64,000 bases of DNA, taken from contig NZ_CP041040.1 of NCBI RefSeq assembly GCF_006385575.1, positions 806,001-870,000 on the forward strand, given 5' to 3'. The DNA is from Microbacterium foliorum. GTDB lineage: Bacteria > Actinomycetota > Actinomycetes > Actinomycetales > Microbacteriaceae. The position numbers and the translations under genes are program-made. Position 1 is the first letter of the stretch, and each line of letters opens with the position of its first letter. The notes below the pieces were generated by a model. That model was not told the DNA's origin. It was given only the letters and a program-made list of their open reading frames with translations, and searched no databases. Of the stretch, positions 9,689 to 18,172 are shown piece by piece.

Positions 9689-9714
9689 GAGGCTCCTCAG
9701 GAAATACGGGCCGG

Positions 9715-9745
9715 ATACACAGGTGTATCCAATACATACCTGTAT
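9715..9745. promoter_or_regulatory. Two tandem palindromic operators between the MMPL and tetR genes
   Basis: Two boxes of the form ATACA-N4-TGTAT stand at 9715-9728 and 9732-9745, with centres 17 bases apart. The first extends to perfect 8-base arms (GGATACAC/GTGTATCC). They lie in the divergent gap, 27 bases from the MMPL start and 65 bases from the tetR start, so binding there could repress both genes. TetR proteins usually bind such palindromes and repress themselves and a neighbouring exporter. Confidence 0.75.
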
Positions 9746-9809
9746 CGTAAGGTGGTCCGAGCCCCGGAGTCTGTGTACGGGGTGTGAGAATGTGAGGCAG
9801 GAGGATTCG

Positions 9810-10433
9810 ATGACGACACCCGCCACTCGCAGCCGGGAGAACACGCGAGCCAGGCTTCTCGACGCAGCTGCGCAGGTCTTCGCAGAGGTCGGCCTCGACG
9901 GCGCCTCGGTCGAAGCGGTCTGCGACCGCGCCGGGTTCACTCGTGGAGCCTTCTATTCGAACTTCGAGTCCAAGGACGAGCTGTTCCTGATGCTCGCCGG
10001 CAGCGTCGGCGAGCAACGCGTCAACGGTGTGCGCGCCCGAGTCGCGGAGATCGCCGCAGAGGGCGGCCTGTCAGAGGGGTGCGATCCGGTCGAGCTCGTT
10101 CAGCGCATCATGGATGCCGGCGGCGATGACCGGCTCGGCGTGATGCTGATGAGCGAGATCCGGATCCGCGCCCTGCGCGATCATCAGTTCGGCGCGGCCT
10201 ACCTCGTGCAGGAGCGCGAGATGGTCTCGAGCATCGCGGTGATCATCACCGACATCGTCTCGGTGAGCTCACTCGAGATGAAGGTTCCGGCCGAGGATGC
10301 CGCCCGCATGCTCATGATCCTCTGGGAGGGCATGACCGTTCGCGGTGCGATGGCCGGCCAGGACTCCGATCAGTTGCGGCGCTCCGGCAGCGAAGAGCTG
10401 GGCAGGCTCGTGCAGCTGCTGCTCGCCGAGTGA
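9810..10433 (+). CDS. TetR-family repressor of the adjacent MMPL-YhgE operon
   Basis: A 207-residue regulator. The N-terminal 60 residues form the TetR DNA-binding domain (LLDAAAQVFAEVGLDGASV, then the recognition region AGFTRGAFYSNFESKDELF). The C-terminal part is a ligand and dimer domain with no recognisable ligand signature. The ATG at 9810 is preceded by GGAGG at a six-base distance. The gene is transcribed away from the exporter operon, with two tandem palindromes in between, the usual arrangement for a local efflux repressor. The inducer is unknown, presumably a substrate of the exporter. Confidence 0.88.
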   Translation: MTTPATRSRENTRARLLDAAAQVFAEVGLDGASVEAVCDRAGFTRGAFYSNFESKDELFLMLAGSVGEQRVNGVRARVAEIAAEGGLSEGCDPVELVQRIMDAGGDDRLGVMLMSEIRIRALRDHQFGAAYLVQEREMVSSIAVIITDIVSVSSLEMKVPAEDAARMLMILWEGMTVRGAMAGQDSDQLRRSGSEELGRLVQLLLAE

Positions 10434-10464
10434 CGGACCTGCTCGGCCTGCAGATGAGCGCGGC

Positions 10465-11442
10465 TCAGCGCGCGGTGAGCGTTTCGTAGCAGCGGCTGAG
10501 GCGATCGAGCCACCAGTCGCGACGGTCGTCGTCAGCGGCGAGTCGAGTCAGTGCGGCCGCATCCGGCGTCACACGTCCGGCGGGGATCGAGCCCTCGACC
10601 GGCCGCAGGTCGGCGACGTCGTCGAGGAACAGGGATGCGGTGCCGAGCCCGCAGTCGTAGTCGAGCGTCGGCAGGGCGGCGGCGAGCGCCGCCCCCTGCG
10701 AGAGCCCGATCGCGGTGTCGAGCGCACTGGAGACGACCACGGGAAGGCCGGCGGCGGTGATGATCTGCAGCGCGTGGGTGATTCCCCCCAGCGGCTGCGC
10801 CTTGATCACGAGCAGGTCGGCTGCCTTCTCCCGAGCGACCGCGAGCGGGTCGGACGACTTGCGGATGCTCTCGTCGGCCGCGACCGGGATGCCCATGTAC
10901 TTCACACGGGTGCGCAGTTCGGCGAGCTCGGGCACCGTCGCGCAGGGCTGCTCGACGTACTCGAGATCGAACTCGTTGAGGGCGTGCACCGCATGCTCGG
11001 CCTCGTCGACGTTCCAGGCCCCGTTCGCATCCACGCGGATGCGGCCTTCCGGACCCATCGCCTCTCGCACGGCTCGCACGCGAGCGACGTCGTCCGCCAG
11101 CGTCTGGCCCGGCTCAGCGACCTTGACCTTCGCGGTGCGGCACCCGGCGAAGCGGGCCAGCACCTCGGCGACCCGCGCCGCCTCGATGGCGGGGATCGTG
11201 GCGTTCACGCCGATGCGCTCGCGCAGGGGCGCCGGCTGCGACCGCCACGCGAAGTCGATCGCCGCGGCGAGCCAGGTCGCTGCTTCGGCATCCTCGTACT
11301 CCAGGAACGGGGAGAACTCCGCCCAGCCCTCGGGGCCTTCGAAGAGCAGCGCCTCTCGGGTGTCCACTCCGCGGAAGCGGGTGTGCATCGGAAGCGAGAC
11401 GACCCTGGCCGAGGCGAGCAGATCTGCGAGCGGTGGGAGCAT
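10465..11442 (-). CDS. menC: o-succinylbenzoate synthase
   Basis: A 325-residue enolase-superfamily enzyme that dehydrates SHCHC to o-succinylbenzoate in menaquinone synthesis. Visible catalytic features are the KVKV segment (Lys105/Lys107), metal ligands Asp138 in RVDANGAWN, Glu164 in EQP and Asp190 in ADES, and Lys214 in KAQPLGG. The family can also act as N-acylamino acid racemase, but menB and menE nearby make the menaquinone role most likely. The start has no clear ribosome-binding site; CAGAAT lies six bases upstream, a variant of the leaderless pattern seen elsewhere here. It converges with tetR and is separated from menB by a GNAT gene and a PadR unit. Confidence 0.88.
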   Translation of the reverse strand: MLPPLADLLASARVVSLPMHTRFRGVDTREALLFEGPEGWAEFSPFLEYEDAEAATWLAAAIDFAWRSQPAPLRERIGVNATIPAIEAARVAEVLARFAGCRTAKVKVAEPGQTLADDVARVRAVREAMGPEGRIRVDANGAWNVDEAEHAVHALNEFDLEYVEQPCATVPELAELRTRVKYMGIPVAADESIRKSSDPLAVAREKAADLLVIKAQPLGGITHALQIITAAGLPVVVSSALDTAIGLSQGAALAAALPTLDYDCGLGTASLFLDDVADLRPVEGSIPAGRVTPDAAALTRLAADDDRRDWWLDRLSRCYETLTAR

Positions 11443-11501
11443 GTGCTCATTCTGCTCTGTCCGAGCCGCCTCCGGGGATCCGCCGTGCCGACGGAGTCTC
11501 C

Positions 11502-12521
11502 TCAGATCAGACGCTTCTGCAGTTCGCCCAGTCGTTCGCTCGGGCGGAAGCCGAGCAGCGTGTTCACGGCGAGCATGTGCGCATTCGATTCCGCGTTATA
11601 GGTGTAGACGGCGCGCGCCTGAGGCGCCTCGCGGTGCAGCATCCGCAGGTTGGCGACCTTGACCGCGATGCCGAGCCGGTGACCTCGGTCGGCCGCACGG
11701 ACGAGGGTTCCCCACTGATACGCGTTGCCGTCGTCGGTCGACACGACGAGCTGCGAATAGGCGGCGGCGTCGCCGTCCGGCGCGAGCGCGATCGTCCCGA
11801 ACGAGATGCGCCCCTGCAGCTCGAGCAGCTCCTCGCTCTCGCGGATGCTGTCGACGTCGGGCTTCTGCGGTTCGATGTCGAGCTCGCCGGTCGGCGCCTC
11901 GGTCTCGAGCGTCGCGTCGAGGATCGTCCAGCGCTCGACGACGTCGTCGGGGATGCGGCCGACCCAGCTGCGGATCTCGTACTGCGCGATTGCAGCTGCG
12001 ATATCGCTCTCGATCCGGTCGAGCAGTGCGGGGTCCACAGGCAGGGGCAGCCTGCTCTGCACGTCGCCGAGAGCGAGGCTGTATCCGTGTCGCCTCGCGA
12101 ACTCGCGGCCGGGGGACCCCGCTCCCTCCGAACCGAGCTCGAAGGGCCACGACGCCGAACCCTGCGCTGTCGTGCGGTCGGATGCCACGGCTTCGCGCTC
12201 GAGGAAGGCGAGTGCCTCCGTGCCGATGCCCCGTCGTCTGTGGCGCGGCGGCACGCTGATCGCGAGGTGTGCGACGTGCGTGTTGTCCTTGAGTGGCAGT
12301 CCGAGGCTCGCGGATCCGACGACGTCCGCGCCGTCGCGGAGCAGATAGGCGCGCCGGTCGACGACGGCCGATTGCTGCTGCAGCTCGCTGCGGCTCTCCG
12401 CCCGAGACCAGACGACGGCATCCGTGCCGCGGTCTGCTCGTTCGGCGGAGGCGTAGCACTCCCACCACGCACGCACCTCGGCGTCGTCGAACGGATCTAT
12501 CCGGGAGATCTCGATCGTCAT
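11502..12521 (-). CDS. Double-domain GNAT acetyltransferase
   Basis: A 339-residue protein with two GNAT-like halves. The first has a clear acetyl-CoA loop (VPPRHRRRGIGTEALAFLE, about residues 90-108). The second has a weaker one (ADRGHRLGIAVKVANLRML), followed by a segment typical of these C-terminal halves (TYNAESNAHMLAVNTLLGF). Tandem GNAT proteins are common in actinobacteria, mycothiol synthase being the best known, but this one lacks enough similarity for me to assign a substrate. The ATG at 12521 is preceded by TACCGT at seven bases, fitting a leaderless transcript. An in-frame GTG three codons upstream is less likely. Confidence 0.8.
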   Translation of the reverse strand: MTIEISRIDPFDDAEVRAWWECYASAERADRGTDAVVWSRAESRSELQQQSAVVDRRAYLLRDGADVVGSASLGLPLKDNTHVAHLAISVPPRHRRRGIGTEALAFLEREAVASDRTTAQGSASWPFELGSEGAGSPGREFARRHGYSLALGDVQSRLPLPVDPALLDRIESDIAAAIAQYEIRSWVGRIPDDVVERWTILDATLETEAPTGELDIEPQKPDVDSIRESEELLELQGRISFGTIALAPDGDAAAYSQLVVSTDDGNAYQWGTLVRAADRGHRLGIAVKVANLRMLHREAPQARAVYTYNAESNAHMLAVNTLLGFRPSERLGELQKRLI

Positions 12522-12582
12522 TCCCCCCACGGTAGTTGCTCGACCGGAGGGGCCGAGGGCATGCCTCGCGGCTGATGGCCCG

Positions 12583-12629
12583 TCACATAAATGTGTGATT
12601 GACAATGGTGTGTGACACACAGTAATGTG
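12583..12629 (+). promoter_or_regulatory. padR promoter with two CACA-N4-TGTG boxes
   Basis: TTGACA at 12599-12604 and TAATGT at 12623-12628, 18 bases apart, form a good promoter. Two boxes CACA-N4-TGTG at 12584-12595 and 12618-12629 flank the -35 and cover the -10; their centres are 34 bases apart. A further palindrome TGTGTG-A-CACACA lies at 12609-12621. This fits autorepression by the PadR protein encoded immediately downstream. Confidence 0.7.
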
Positions 12630-12635
12630 ATCGAC

Positions 12636-12968
12636 ATGAACGAGACCCTCGACACGCATCTGCAGGAACTGCGCCGCGGCACCGTGGTGCTGGCCTGCCT
12701 GCAGCTGCTGCGCACTGCGGGGTACGGCTACGGACTGCTCGAAGACCTCGAGCGCCGCGGCTTCGCCACCGACGCGAACACGCTGTACCCGCTGCTTCGC
12801 AGGCTCGAGAAGCAGGAGTACCTCACGAGCGAGTGGAACACCGACGAGGCGCGGCCTCGCAAGTTCTATCGCACCTCGGAAGCCGGCATCCGGCTCGCCG
12901 ACACTCTCACCGAAGAATGGCGATCGCTGACCGCGGCGATCGCGACCCTCACAGCTGAGGAGCACTGA
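12636..12968 (+). CDS. PadR-family transcriptional regulator
   Basis: A 110-residue winged-helix protein of the small PadR type. Its core GYGYGLLEDLERRG and the wing-side segment ANTLYPLLRRLEKQEYL are typical. It is followed one base later by a membrane-protein gene, a pairing common for PadR regulators of cell-envelope genes. The ATG at 12636 lies seven bases after the -10 hexamer and lacks a ribosome-binding site, so the mRNA is probably leaderless; a GTG at 12612 in the same frame would lie upstream of the transcript start. Small palindromes around the promoter suggest autoregulation. Confidence 0.85.
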   Translation: MNETLDTHLQELRRGTVVLACLQLLRTAGYGYGLLEDLERRGFATDANTLYPLLRRLEKQEYLTSEWNTDEARPRKFYRTSEAGIRLADTLTEEWRSLTAAIATLTAEEH

Positions 12969-12969
12969 C

Positions 12970-13929
12970 ATGACCACGACAGCCACGCTCACCGAGCGCT
13001 ACATCAGCGCCACGATCCGCAGCCTCAGGCCCGAGGTGCAGGACGACGTTCGCGCAGAGCTCGAAGCGTCGATCGCGGATGCGATCGACGCGAGACTCGA
13101 GCAGGGGGAGACGCCCTCCGCCGCCGAACGCTCCGTCCTCACCGAACTCGGCGACCCCGGCATCCTCGCAGCGGGCTATGCCGACCGCCCGCTGCACCTC
13201 ATCGGGCCGAAGTACTACCTCGTCTGGTGGCGGCTGTTGAAGCTTCTGCTGATCATCGTTCCGATCTGTGCATTCGGCGGTGTCATGCTCGGGCAGCTCA
13301 TCGACGGCGCCCCGACGGGCGAGATCATCGGCACGGCCGTGGTGGCGGCTCTCGGTTCCATCGTCCACGTCGGGTTCTGGGTGACGCTCGTGTTCTTCGT
13401 CCTCGAGCGCACCGGCGCCGACACCGGAGTGAGGTGGAGCGTCGACCAGCTGCCCGAACCCACGCAGAACGGTGCCGGTCGCGCCGACGCCATCGCCTCG
13501 ATCGTCTTCCTCGTGCTCGGCGCGGGGGCGGTGTTCTGGGACGCGTTCGTCGGCTTCTTCCCGACCGAGGGCGCTCCGATCGCCCTGCTGAACCCGGCGC
13601 TGTGGCCGTGGGGCATCACGTTCCTCCTCGCGCTCTTCGTCGCAGAGGCGTTGTTGGCCGTGGTCGTCTACGCCCAGCGTCGCTGGACGATCGGCACCGC
13701 GGTGGTCAACACTGCGCTCGCCGTGGTCTTCGCCGCCTGGTCGCTCACGCTGCTGCTGCACGGAGCGCTGATCAACCCAGAGTTCCTGAGCTTCGTCTTC
13801 ACCGACAACGGAGTGACCGATGAGACGATGCGCATCCTGACCGTGATCACAGGCTTCGCTCTCGTCGCTTTCCCCCTGTGGGACATCGTCGACGGATGGA
13901 TCAAGACCGCTCGCGCTCGCCGCAGCTGA
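12970..13929 (+). CDS. Membrane protein with N-terminal HAAS-like helical domain
   Basis: A 319-residue protein. The first 75 residues (ERYISATIRSLRPEVQDDV then AERSVLTELGDPGILAAGY) match the cytoplasmic HAAS/permease-prefix type helical domain that often follows PadR regulators. About six to seven hydrophobic segments follow to the end. The ATG is one base after the padR stop and is served by GAGGAG inside the padR 3' end, so the two genes form an operon. The specific role is unknown; by analogy with other PadR/HAAS pairs it may be a stress-responsive envelope protein. A strong terminator hairpin follows. Confidence 0.7.
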   Translation: MTTTATLTERYISATIRSLRPEVQDDVRAELEASIADAIDARLEQGETPSAAERSVLTELGDPGILAAGYADRPLHLIGPKYYLVWWRLLKLLLIIVPICAFGGVMLGQLIDGAPTGEIIGTAVVAALGSIVHVGFWVTLVFFVLERTGADTGVRWSVDQLPEPTQNGAGRADAIASIVFLVLGAGAVFWDAFVGFFPTEGAPIALLNPALWPWGITFLLALFVAEALLAVVVYAQRRWTIGTAVVNTALAVVFAAWSLTLLLHGALINPEFLSFVFTDNGVTDETMRILTVITGFALVAFPLWDIVDGWIKTARARRS

Positions 13930-13940
13930 CCGCAGTACCC

Positions 13941-13973
13941 AGACGGCGTCGCCTCTTCGGGGCGACGCCGTCT
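13941..13973 (+). terminator. Terminator after the padR operon
   Basis: Perfect 13-base arms (AGACGGCGTCGCC and complement) with a 7-base loop, 12 bases after the stop codon. It lacks a long T-tract. Confidence 0.75.
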
Positions 13974-14008
13974 GCGTGTGCAACCCCCGCGGGAATAGGC
14001 TGGATGCT

Positions 14009-14920
14009 GTGACCAGCGCATTCGTCTCAGACCTGTTCGACCCGGACGAATGGGTGCTTGCGCCCGGCGCCGAGGACTACACCGACATCACCGCCCACGT
14101 CAGCACGGACGGCGGCGTCGCCCGCATCGCGTTCAATCGCCCAGAGGTGCGCAACGCCTTCCGTCCGCACACGGTCGATGAGCTCTATCGTGCACTCGAC
14201 GACGCACGGCAGAACCCTCGCATCGGTGCTGTGCTGCTCACGGGCAACGGGCCGAGTCCGAAGGACGGGGGCTGGGCGTTCTGCTCGGGCGGAGACCAGC
14301 GCATCCGCGGCCGCGACGGCTACAAGTACTCCGACGACGAGAAGACCGTGCACGACCCCGCGCGGGCCGGTCGCCTGCACATCCTCGAGGTCCAGCGCCT
14401 CATCCGCTTCATGCCCAAGGTCGTCATCGCCGTCGTCCCCGGGTGGGCGGCCGGTGGCGGGCACTCGCTGCACGTGGTCTGCGACCTCACGATCGCCTCG
14501 GCCGAGGAGGCGCGGTTCAAGCAGACCGATGCCGACGTCGGCAGCTTCGACGCCGGCTACGGCTCGGCATACATGGCGAGGCAGACCGGTCAGAAGTTCG
14601 CGCGCGAGGTGTTCTTCCTCGCGGAAGAGTACTCGGCCCAGCGTGCCTACGAGGCGGGGGCCGTGAACCGGGTCGTTCCCCACGCCGAGCTCGAGCGCGA
14701 GGCGTTGAAGATGGCGCGCACCGTGCTCACCAAGTCGCCCACGGCGATCCGCATGCTGAAGTTCGCGTTCAACGCGGTCGACGACGGGCTCGTCGGGCAG
14801 CAGGTTTTCGCGGGCGAGGCCACGCGTCTCGCCTACGGCACCGACGAGGCGGTCGAGGGCCGAGATTCGTTCCTCGAGAAGCGCGACGCCGACTGGTCGT
14901 CGTTCCCCTGGCACTACTGA
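14009..14920 (+). CDS. menB: 1,4-dihydroxy-2-naphthoyl-CoA synthase
   Basis: A 303-residue crotonase-fold enzyme that closes the naphthoquinone ring in menaquinone synthesis. Typical MenB segments are visible: FNRPEVRNAFRPHTVDEL, AFCSGGDQRIRGRDGY, the oxyanion-hole glycines in PGWAAGGGHSLHVVCDL, DVGSFDAGYGSAYMARQTG, and the C-terminal EGRDSFLEKRDADWSSFPWHY. These separate it from ordinary enoyl-CoA hydratases. The GTG at 14009 stands seven bases after TAGGCT and has no strong ribosome-binding site, suggesting a leaderless transcript. menE follows after 16 bases in the same operon. Confidence 0.95.
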   Translation: MTSAFVSDLFDPDEWVLAPGAEDYTDITAHVSTDGGVARIAFNRPEVRNAFRPHTVDELYRALDDARQNPRIGAVLLTGNGPSPKDGGWAFCSGGDQRIRGRDGYKYSDDEKTVHDPARAGRLHILEVQRLIRFMPKVVIAVVPGWAAGGGHSLHVVCDLTIASAEEARFKQTDADVGSFDAGYGSAYMARQTGQKFAREVFFLAEEYSAQRAYEAGAVNRVVPHAELEREALKMARTVLTKSPTAIRMLKFAFNAVDDGLVGQQVFAGEATRLAYGTDEAVEGRDSFLEKRDADWSSFPWHY

Positions 14921-14936
14921 GCGGATCGAGACGGAC

Positions 14937-16097
14937 ATGGTCGCGCTGACGCCGACGGATGCCGAGGATCCGGCCGAACTGCGCGACGCCCTGGCGCGGG
15001 CGCTCGACGGCGGGCCGGCACTCGGGTTCGGGATGCTCGGTGATGCACCGACGTGGGTGCCGGACGGCACAGCCGTGGTGATCGCCACCTCCGGCTCGAG
15101 CGGCGTTCCCAAACGCGTCGCTCTGAGCGGCGAGGCGCTGCGCGCGAGTGTCGAAGCCACGGCGGCGAGGGTCGGCGGCGGACGCTGGCTGCTCGCCCTC
15201 CCGGCCGGATACGTGGCCGGGCTCCAGGTGGTCGTGAGGTCTCTGATCGCCGGCACGCACCCGGTCGCGTTGAGCGGTCGCTTCTCACCGGAGTCCTTCG
15301 CCGATGCGACGCTGTCGATGCTCCGACCCTCTCCCGGGACATCCCTATCGATCCCCGAGCTGTACACATCCCTCGTGCCGGCACAGCTGTCGACGCTGCT
15401 CGATGCCGCGGATGACGCGCCCGTCCGGGCCGCGCTGCGGGCGTACCGCGCGATCCTGGTCGGGGGGCAGGCGCTGCCGGTGCCGCTGCGGGAGCGTGCC
15501 GCCGATCTCGGCGTCCGGCTCGTCCGCACGTACGGTTCCACCGAGACCAGCGGAGGGTGCGTGTACGACGGCGTTCCCCTCGACACGGTCGCCGTGCGCA
15601 TGGTGGACGGCGAGCTGCGTATCGCCGGGCCGATGCTCGCTGACGGCTACCTCGGTGACGGGGAGCTGACGGCGAAGAACTTCTCGCGTGACGAACACGG
15701 CATCCGCTGGTATCACACAGGCGATCTCGGGCTCTTGGACGACGGCGTGGTGCGGGTGCACGGTCGTGCCGACAACGTGATCGTCTCGGGCGGCATCAAC
15801 ATCTCTCTCGACCGCGTCGAGCGTGTGGTTCGCGGCGTACCAGGACTCACGGGTGCCGTGGTCGTCGGTGTGCCGGACGAACGATGGGGCGAGGCCTCGG
15901 TCATCGTCGCGCCCCGGGGCGAGGCGCTGCGGCGCAGCGAGGCCGAGCAGCTCGCGCACGCGCGGGAGATGGTCGCCGACGAGCTCGGCAAGCATGCGCG
16001 CCCCGTGCGGCTGATCATGGTCGACGAGCTCGCCGTGCTGGCCTCCGGCAAGCCGGATCGCGAGACGATCCGGCGGGCCGTCCTCGAGCTGCACTGA
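14937..16097 (+). CDS. menE: o-succinylbenzoate-CoA ligase
   Basis: A 386-residue acyl-CoA synthetase of the AMP-forming (ANL) family that activates o-succinylbenzoate for MenB. Motifs in order: the P-loop-like TSGSSGVPKRV, YGSTETSGG, the HTGDLG segment with its ribose-binding Asp, the hinge region GRADNVIVSGGINISLDRVE, and the C-terminal catalytic Lys in SGKPDRE. It is shorter than many ANL enzymes, as actinobacterial MenE proteins often are. It follows menB after 16 bases, and menC, making its substrate, is encoded 3.5 kb upstream on the other strand. Confidence 0.92.
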   Translation: MVALTPTDAEDPAELRDALARALDGGPALGFGMLGDAPTWVPDGTAVVIATSGSSGVPKRVALSGEALRASVEATAARVGGGRWLLALPAGYVAGLQVVVRSLIAGTHPVALSGRFSPESFADATLSMLRPSPGTSLSIPELYTSLVPAQLSTLLDAADDAPVRAALRAYRAILVGGQALPVPLRERAADLGVRLVRTYGSTETSGGCVYDGVPLDTVAVRMVDGELRIAGPMLADGYLGDGELTAKNFSRDEHGIRWYHTGDLGLLDDGVVRVHGRADNVIVSGGINISLDRVERVVRGVPGLTGAVVVGVPDERWGEASVIVAPRGEALRRSEAEQLAHAREMVADELGKHARPVRLIMVDELAVLASGKPDRETIRRAVLELH

Positions 16098-16140
16098 CGG
16101 TCGATTCCGTTCTGCAAGAGGTTTCTTGCCAGACTGAGTC

Positions 16141-16932
16141 ATGGCCACCTACACGCACGGACATCACGAGACCGTTCTCCGGTCGCACAGCAGCCGCGAC
16201 ATCTCGAACTCCGCCGAGTACCTCCGCCCGCACCTGGCCGAGACCACCAGGCTTCTCGACGTCGGAGCCGGGCCCGGCAGCATCACGGTCGACTTCGCAG
16301 TGATCGTCGCCCACGTGACGGCGACCGAGATCGATGAGAACGCGCTCTCACTGTCGCGCGATCTCGCGTCGAGCAAGGGGCTGCACAACCTCGACTTCGC
16401 GGTTGAAGACGTGCATGCGCTGAGCTTCGCCGACGACACCTTCGATGTCGTGCACGCGCACCAGGTGCTGCAGCACGTCGGTGATCCCGTGCAGGCGCTT
16501 CGCGAGATGCGCCGTGTGACGGCGCCGGGGGGTGTGGTGGCGGCACGCGACGCCGACTACGCGGGCTTCATCTGGTTCCCCATGCTGCCCGAGCTCGACC
16601 GATGGCTCGATCTCTACCGGCGGGCGGCACGAGCCAACGGTGGAGAGCCCGACGCCGGACGACGTCTGCTCGCCTGGGCACGCGCGGCCGGGTTCGACGA
16701 CGTGACCGCGACGACCTCCAACTGGACCTACGCGACTCCCGAGGATCGCGCATGGTGGGGTGGCATGTGGGCAGACCGCATCCTCGAGTCGGCGCTCGCC
16801 CGGCAGTTGGTCGACAGCGACATGGCGACGTCGAGCGACCTCCAGGCGATCAGCGATGCCTGGAAGCGCTGGGCCGACGACGGTGACGGGTGGTACCTCG
16901 TGCCGCACGGCGAGATCATCGCCCGCGCCTGA
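16141..16932 (+). CDS. Class I SAM-dependent methyltransferase
   Basis: A 263-residue methyltransferase. The SAM-binding motif I is VGAGPGSITVDFA (about residues 41-53). The acidic residue after strand 2 is in EIDENAL, and motif IV is in FDVVHAHQVLQHVGDP. It resembles UbiE/MenG-like and small-molecule methyltransferases. Since menB and menE are immediately upstream, a demethylmenaquinone methyltransferase role was considered, but the sequence lacks close MenG features, so the substrate stays open. An imperfect inverted repeat lies just before the gene. Confidence 0.7.
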   Translation: MATYTHGHHETVLRSHSSRDISNSAEYLRPHLAETTRLLDVGAGPGSITVDFAVIVAHVTATEIDENALSLSRDLASSKGLHNLDFAVEDVHALSFADDTFDVVHAHQVLQHVGDPVQALREMRRVTAPGGVVAARDADYAGFIWFPMLPELDRWLDLYRRAARANGGEPDAGRRLLAWARAAGFDDVTATTSNWTYATPEDRAWWGGMWADRILESALARQLVDSDMATSSDLQAISDAWKRWADDGDGWYLVPHGEIIARA

Positions 16933-16996
16933 CACGCGCCGCGGATACATCTGCAGGCGGATGCGAGGCGGATGCCGTGCCGCGTAGCGTGGGGGA

Positions 16997-18172
16997 GTGA
17001 TCCGCCCGCTCTCCCGTACGGCGCTCGTGCTCGACATCGTCGGGGCGGCGCTGCTCTTCGTCATCCTCACGCCTTTCTCGGTCGTGTTCTACGGTCCGGG
17101 GACGATCGGCCAGGGAGTCGACGGTGCTGCGGTCGCGGCGGTCGTGATCGCGGGCATCCTGATGTTCGGCGGCGTCGCGATCGGCAGGCTCGCTCCCGGG
17201 CTCGCGCTCGCCGCGGCCTGGGCGGGGGCGATCGTGCAGATGCTCTCCGGATTCGGGCCGCTGCCGATCGACGTCGCCATCCTCCTCGTGCTCTATGCGA
17301 CTGCCGCCTGGGGGTCGCGGGTCGTGTTGTGGTGGGGATTCGGCTCGGCGCTATTCGGGGCTTTGGTATCGGCGGTCTACCTGGTGGTCGTCACCGGTGT
17401 GACCTCCGGAACCAGCGGCTGGGATCAGCTGACCACCGGCACTCTGCTTCTCGTCGTCTCGGTGCTCGCTCTCGGCTTCGCGTGGGTCTGCGGCCTGCTG
17501 TGGCGCGTCATCCTCCGCGCTCGGCGCACACGATCCGCGCAGTTGGAGGCGGAGTCGCTCGCGGCTGAGGAGCAGGAGCGCGTGCGAATCGCCCGCGACA
17601 TGCACGACATCGTCGCGCACTCGCTCGCCGTGGTGATCGCCCAGGCCGACGGCGCCAGGTATGCAGCCGCCGCGAAGCCCGAGATGGCCACCGAGGCGCT
17701 GGGCACCATCGCCCAGACCGCTCGCAGTGCCCTGAGCGACGTGCGCCTGCTGCTCACCCAGCTGCGCCACCGACAGGGTGACGGCCCCCAGCCGACGCTG
17801 GCAGACCTCGAAGCGCTGTTCGCGCAGGTTCGTCAGGCGGGCGTCGAGCCCCGCATCACCGTCGATCCGATGCCACCGGGGGAGCCGCCGGGGGCGATCC
17901 AGCTCGCGGTGTACCGGATCCTGCAGGAGGCGCTCACCAATGCCATCCGACACGGCGACGGGGCGGTCGATGTGCACCTCGCCTGGCTTCCTGATCGCGT
18001 CGACATCCAGGTGCGCAACACCGTGGGCGGCGAGCAGCCGCAGATCGGCGCCGGCCACGGAGTGATCGGCATGCGCGAACGCGCGCAGCTCGTGGGCGGT
18101 AGCCTTCAGGCGGAGCGTCAGGGCGCACAGTTCGTCGTCGCCGCCTCGCTCCCGATCGGAGAAGTCGCATGA
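16997..18172 (+). CDS. NarL-type sensor histidine kinase
   Basis: A 391-residue kinase with about four to five N-terminal membrane helices (residues 1-165), a short coiled linker rich in Glu (AEEQERVRIARDMHD), a dimerisation/phosphoacceptor domain with His203 in DMHDIVAHS, and a C-terminal ATPase domain (LTNAIRHGDG, then GHGVIGMRERAQLVGGSL). No separate extracellular sensor domain is present, so sensing is probably within the membrane or through a partner. The downstream response regulator overlaps by four bases. The GTG start has both a GGGGGA stretch and TAGCGT six bases upstream. Confidence 0.9.
   Translation: MIRPLSRTALVLDIVGAALLFVILTPFSVVFYGPGTIGQGVDGAAVAAVVIAGILMFGGVAIGRLAPGLALAAAWAGAIVQMLSGFGPLPIDVAILLVLYATAAWGSRVVLWWGFGSALFGALVSAVYLVVVTGVTSGTSGWDQLTTGTLLLVVSVLALGFAWVCGLLWRVILRARRTRSAQLEAESLAAEEQERVRIARDMHDIVAHSLAVVIAQADGARYAAAAKPEMATEALGTIAQTARSALSDVRLLLTQLRHRQGDGPQPTLADLEALFAQVRQAGVEPRITVDPMPPGEPPGAIQLAVYRILQEALTNAIRHGDGAVDVHLAWLPDRVDIQVRNTVGGEQPQIGAGHGVIGMRERAQLVGGSLQAERQGAQFVVAASLPIGEVA

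Noticed and set aside
9689..9940. N-terminal extension of the MMPL protein to an upstream start at 9940
   Set aside because: It would cross the operator region and overlap the divergent tetR gene; the GTG at 9688 has a good ribosome-binding site and begins at the family N-terminus.
16141..16932. Assignment of the methyltransferase as MenG
   Set aside because: Position after menB-menE is suggestive, but the protein lacks close MenG/UbiE features, so it is left as a general methyltransferase.
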